This document shows, one piece after another, positions 60,964 to 64,000 of a stretch of 64,000 nucleotides of DNA (position 1 is its first letter; every line of letters begins with the position of its first letter). Source of the stretch: Tepidanaerobacter acetatoxydans_A. GTDB lineage: Bacteria > Bacillota > Thermosediminibacteria > Thermosediminibacterales > Tepidanaerobacteraceae. The notes under the pieces were generated by a model. It had not been told where the DNA came from. It made no database searches and saw only the letters and a program-made list of their open reading frames with translations. The position numbers and the translations under genes were made by a program. Location of the stretch: contig JALHJR010000008.1 of assembly GCA_022840405.1 (NCBI GenBank), positions 1 to 64,000 of the forward strand, given 5' to 3'.

Positions 60964-61974
60964 ATGCCGAAAAAGTTAATTTATTGGCTGATTATATTTA
61001 TTTTGCTTGCGAGCTTTACAATGGGATGTGATTTATTTAAGAAAGAGCAGCCTCAGAAAGAGGTAGCGGAAACTGAAAAAGAACCTGAACAGGCTGCATC
61101 CCATCTTCGAAGAACAGTTTTTTATTTTGTGAACGAGCATAACTTTTTAGTGCCTGTAACACGAGATATACCTTGGGTGGAAGGCATTGGGAAGGCTGCA
61201 CTGGAAAACTTGGTAGACAATGCTGAGCTGAGAGCAGAACTGGCTGAAAAAGGGCTAAGGCCCACACTTCCTGAGGGTACAAAGGTATTAGGTATGAGCA
61301 TTAACGACGGCTTGGCTAAAGTGGATTTTAATGCTAATTTTTTACAGTTTTTAGACAAAACAGCAGAGCTAAATGCCATTAATTCTGTGGTATATACATT
61401 AACAGAATTTCCGGCTATAGAACAAGTTCAGATATTGATTGATGGCAGAGTATTGGAGAAGACTCCCTATGGTGATGAGGTAAAAGCACTTGAGCGAAAA
61501 GGAATAAATCTTGAAACGCTTGAAGCATCAGCGATTGCGTCAACAGAGATGGTACCGGTGACCTTATATTTTAAAGCCGGAAGCAGCAACGGAAATTTTG
61601 ATTATTTTGTTCCGGTAACCCGCATGGTATCAAGGACTCAGAATCAAATCAAAACTGCCTTAGAAGAATTGATTAAAGGCCCCGTCGACGATACTGCGCT
61701 TGCATCGCCACTTCCAAAAGATACAAAGGTACTTGATGTGATTCAAAAAGACAGCGAAGTCGTAGTTAATTTTTCCAAGGAAATTGAAGGATATGGTGGC
61801 GGCATTGATGCAGAGCAGTCTGTTGTGAATTCGGTGGTGTTGACCGTTTCGGAATTTCCTGGAGTTGAATTGGTAAGTATACAGGTGGAAGGCAGAGCCG
61901 GTGTTTTGCCTGAAGGTACAGTTCTTGATGAACCTATTTTTAAGCCGCTTTATGTCAATCCAAATAGTATTTAA
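60964..61974 (+). CDS. gerM: GerM-type lipoprotein, second paralogue
   Basis: 336 residues. Lipobox TMGC with C22, then two GerMN domains (about 45-165 and 190-330), each with the LPEGTKVLGMSI/LPKDTKVLDVIQ and VNSVVYTLTEFPAIEQVQ-type signature. GAGGGGG precedes the ATG. The following order rph, rdgB, yfcE is the same as gerM-rph-ysnA-ysnB in Bacillus subtilis, which makes this copy the likely GerM orthologue. CCTCTT about 40 nt upstream could pair with the ribosome-binding site. Confidence 0.85.
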   Translation: MPKKLIYWLIIFILLASFTMGCDLFKKEQPQKEVAETEKEPEQAASHLRRTVFYFVNEHNFLVPVTRDIPWVEGIGKAALENLVDNAELRAELAEKGLRPTLPEGTKVLGMSINDGLAKVDFNANFLQFLDKTAELNAINSVVYTLTEFPAIEQVQILIDGRVLEKTPYGDEVKALERKGINLETLEASAIASTEMVPVTLYFKAGSSNGNFDYFVPVTRMVSRTQNQIKTALEELIKGPVDDTALASPLPKDTKVLDVIQKDSEVVVNFSKEIEGYGGGIDAEQSVVNSVVLTVSEFPGVELVSIQVEGRAGVLPEGTVLDEPIFKPLYVNPNSI

Positions 61975-62041
61975 TTATTTAATGCATCACATCTATCAGA
62001 ATAATTTCATATAAATGCTTACTAAGAGAGGATGAAATTTT

Positions 62042-62758
62042 TTGGCAAGAGTAGACGGAAGGGCCAATGATGAGATTAGGCCTATAACTATCACTAGAAA
62101 CTTTAATAAATATGCCGAGGGTTCTGTGCTTATTGAAGCCGGAGATACGAAAGTAGTGTGTACAGCAACGGTGGATGAAAGAGTTCCACCTTTTTTAAGA
62201 GGAAAAGGCCAAGGCTGGATTACTGCCGAGTATTCTATGTTGCCTAGAGCTACTGAAGTGAGAAATGTACGTGAAACACTAAGACCCAGTGGTCGAACAA
62301 TGGAAATTCAGAGATTAATAGGAAGAGCCTTAAGATCAGTTGTGGATCTTTCTGCTTTGGGTGAAAGGACAATTTGGTTGGACTGTGATGTGATCCAAGC
62401 TGATGGAGGAACAAGGACAGCTTCAATAACCGGAGCCTTTATTGCTTTAGGTGATGCTATAAGGACGCTTAAGGATAATAAAGAAATTGAAACAAATCCC
62501 ATTAAAAACTATGTGGCTGCTATAAGCGCAGGAATTGTCGATAGTGAAAAAATGTTGGATTTAAGGTTTGAGGAAGATTCCCGTGCACAGGTCGATATGA
62601 ATTTAGTAATGACCGATGAAGGTCAAATAGTTGAAATACAGGGGACCGGGGAAGCTTTTCCATTTACTCGGCAAGATATGAATGATTTGATAGATCTAGC
62701 TTTTAAGGGGATATCTGAGTTGGTGTGTATACAAAAGAAATTACTGTTATATTTTTAA
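62042..62758 (+). CDS. rph: Ribonuclease PH
   Basis: Phosphate-dependent 3' exoribonuclease for tRNA trimming, 238 residues, slightly short of the usual 240-256. VDGRANDEIRPITI at the start, RGKGQGWITAEYSMLPRAT near 60 and SGRTMEIQRLIGRALR near 83 are conserved, as is the LDCDVIQADGGTRTASI core. TTG start with GAGAGGATG. 15 bp to rdgB. Confidence 0.95.
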   Translation: MARVDGRANDEIRPITITRNFNKYAEGSVLIEAGDTKVVCTATVDERVPPFLRGKGQGWITAEYSMLPRATEVRNVRETLRPSGRTMEIQRLIGRALRSVVDLSALGERTIWLDCDVIQADGGTRTASITGAFIALGDAIRTLKDNKEIETNPIKNYVAAISAGIVDSEKMLDLRFEEDSRAQVDMNLVMTDEGQIVEIQGTGEAFPFTRQDMNDLIDLAFKGISELVCIQKKLLLYF

Positions 62759-62773
62759 AAAAGGAACAGCAAA

Positions 62774-63364
62774 ATGAGAACTTTGGTTATTGCTACGAAG
62801 AATAAAGGAAAGTATTTAGAATTTAAAAAAATGCTTGGGGATATCTCCTTTGCACTTTTATCTTTGGAGGCCTTTCCTCATATAGAAATCAGAGAGACAG
62901 GTACATCTTTTGATGAAAACGCACTCATAAAAGCACATGTTACGGCCAAAGAAACAGGGTTACCTGCACTTGCGGATGATTCAGGCCTTGAGGTAGAGGC
63001 ACTGAAAGGTGAGCCCGGAATTTTCACGGCTAGGTATGCAGGCGAACACGCTGCCGATGAAGACAACATAAAAAAACTGCTTGAAAGATTAAAGAACATT
63101 CCTTTCGATAAAAGGCAGGCTCGATTTATGTGCAGCTTAGCCCTTGCTTTTCCTGACGGTAAAATATTTTTAGAACATGGGATACTTGAAGGATTTATTA
63201 CCTTAAAACCTTGCGGTATAGAGGGTTTTGGTTATGATCCGATTTTTTTTGTTCCTGCTTTAGGAAGAACCCTTTCTGAGATTTCTGTTGATGAAAAAAA
63301 CAGGATAAGCCATCGTGCAAAAGCCTTGGGGAAAATGAAAAAACATCTTGATATGTATATATAA
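62774..63364 (+). CDS. rdgB: XTP/dITP diphosphatase (RdgB/HAM1)
   Basis: 196-residue nucleotide-pool sanitising enzyme. Starts with VIATKNKGKYLEFKKML (substrate-binding lysines), LADDSGLEVEALKGEPG near residue 66, and GFGYDPIFFVP with SHRAKALGKM at the end. AAAAGGAACA precedes the ATG. Same neighbour order as in Bacillus. Confidence 0.94.
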   Translation: MRTLVIATKNKGKYLEFKKMLGDISFALLSLEAFPHIEIRETGTSFDENALIKAHVTAKETGLPALADDSGLEVEALKGEPGIFTARYAGEHAADEDNIKKLLERLKNIPFDKRQARFMCSLALAFPDGKIFLEHGILEGFITLKPCGIEGFGYDPIFFVPALGRTLSEISVDEKNRISHRAKALGKMKKHLDMYI

Positions 63365-63377
63365 TAGGAGGCAAAGT

Positions 63378-63848
63378 TTGAAGATCTGTGTTTTAAGTGA
63401 TACTCATGGGATAATAAACATTGCTGAAAAAGCTTTAAAAGACATGAAGGATATAGATATAATTATTCATGCAGGAGATTTGGTTTCTGATGCTCGTTAT
63501 CTTGAAACATTAAAATATAAGGTATTTTGTGTGGCAGGAAATTGTGATCCTTTTGCTGTTGAACCTACTGAAAAAATTTTAGAACTTCAAGGAAAAAGAA
63601 TCTTTTTGACACATGGACATGCCTATAGGGTGAAGTACGGGTATAAGGAACTTCTTACTCGAGCACAGCAAATTTCAGCAGATGTAGTTATTTTCGGCCA
63701 TACTCATTTGCCTGAAAATACGTATATTGATAATATATTATTTTTTAATCCAGGCAGCACAACTTTGCCTAAAAATGGTGGTCCGGGAACCTATGGAATT
63801 TTGGAATTCATTAATGGCACTATAAAAGCACATATCAATACAATATAA
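63378..63848 (+). CDS. YfcE/YsnB-type metallophosphoesterase
   Basis: 156-residue phosphodiesterase of the MJ0936/YfcE family. Metal-site motifs: LSDTHG (about 7-12), HAGDLVSD, GNCD, LTHGHAY and FGHTHLPEN. TTG start at 63378 is set by AGGAGG. Physiological substrate unknown. Confidence 0.9.
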   Translation: MKICVLSDTHGIINIAEKALKDMKDIDIIIHAGDLVSDARYLETLKYKVFCVAGNCDPFAVEPTEKILELQGKRIFLTHGHAYRVKYGYKELLTRAQQISADVVIFGHTHLPENTYIDNILFFNPGSTTLPKNGGPGTYGILEFINGTIKAHINTI

Positions 63849-63908
63849 TTAGATGAAAACTATTTAAAAACATGTTTGAAATACTGAAAGAGTTATGTTA
63901 AAATAATC

Positions 63909-63937
63909 TTGACTCAAAAAACTATTTAATGTATACT
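63909..63937 (+). promoter_or_regulatory. Promoter of tRNA-Pro
   Basis: TTGACT (63909-63914), 17-nt spacer, TATACT (63932-63937), 21 bp before the tRNA. Confidence 0.7.
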
Positions 63938-63958
63938 ATACATTGTCTTTAAAAATGT

Positions 63959-64000
63959 CGGGGCATAGCGCAGTTTGGTAGCGCACATGGTTTGGGACCA
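63959..64000 (+). tRNA. tRNA-Pro (anticodon TGG), cut by the window edge
   Basis: First 42 nt: acceptor 5' strand CGGGGCA, D-arm GCGCAGTTTGGTAGCGC, anticodon loop TTTGGGA giving TGG at 63993-63995. The 3' half lies outside the window. Confidence 0.88.

Overview
The window looks like the chromosome of a low-GC, anaerobic, acetogen-type Clostridia bacterium. It carries a complete carbonyl/methyl-branch Wood-Ljungdahl (WLP) operon, AT-rich intergenic DNA, strong AAGGAGG ribosome-binding sites, frequent TTG/GTG starts and a Rex redox repressor. Gene content resembles Tepidanaerobacter and its relatives (acetate-oxidising or acetogenic, glycerol-using); that assignment is inference from content, not a database result.

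Layout. (1) 1-3.9 kb: a membrane chemoreceptor, a zincin-like metallopeptidase and a Gfo/Idh/MocA oxidoreductase. (2) 4.0-23.8 kb: one long co-directional WLP operon: CooF-like ferredoxin, CODH (acsA), cooC, fhs, a DUF166 protein, fchA, folD, metV, metF, lpdA, a second cooC, acsD, acsC, acsE, acsB, gcvH, the corrinoid-protein activator acsV, and a tail of small proteins (helical protein, CooT-like, DUF3842). It is led by a TTGACA-17-TATTAT promoter with a good Rex-operator candidate next to it. (3) 24.0-36.9 kb: plsY, then a glycerol/dihydroxyacetone region: glpP antiterminator, two small Lin0367/Lin0368-type membrane proteins, glpK, a GlpA-like/GlpB-like/DUF1667 dehydrogenase triad, a sigma-54 activator fused to an HPr-like domain, a soluble chemoreceptor fused to a PhnD-like binding domain, and dhaKLM. 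Two sigma-54 (-24/-12) promoters, three copies of one 17-bp dyad and two matching leader-RNA switches tie this region together.

(4) 37-40.5 kb: YjbQ, a phenylacetate-CoA ligase with a long leader, and DNA polymerase IV. (5) 40.5-45.8 kb, minus strand: a TetR regulator and a three-gene operon of FGGY kinase, RuBisCO-like protein (RLP) and class III aminotransferase. Related inverted repeats at the tetR and operon promoters suggest that TetR controls both. I regard this operon as the best candidate for an undescribed pathway. (6) 46-54.7 kb: mixed genes (HAD phosphatase, macrodomain, beta-hydroxyacid dehydrogenase, manC, a frameshifted CdaR/PucR-type regulator, an orphan MsmK/UgpC-type ABC ATPase, CapA, lepB). 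(7) 54.8-64 kb: three tRNA genes, ychF, rex, two GerM-type lipoproteins around a cell-wall amidase and a UPF0316 protein, then gerM-rph-rdgB-yfcE in the order known from Bacillus, and the start of a tRNA-Pro gene at the right edge.

How it works together: the WLP operon supplies methyl and carbonyl branches (run either way) and is probably gated by NADH/NAD through Rex. Glycerol enters through GlpK or dihydroxyacetone kinase; expression seems layered, with sigma-54 activation by the HPr-fused regulator followed by GlpP antitermination at two leaders. No mobile element, prophage or CRISPR array was seen.
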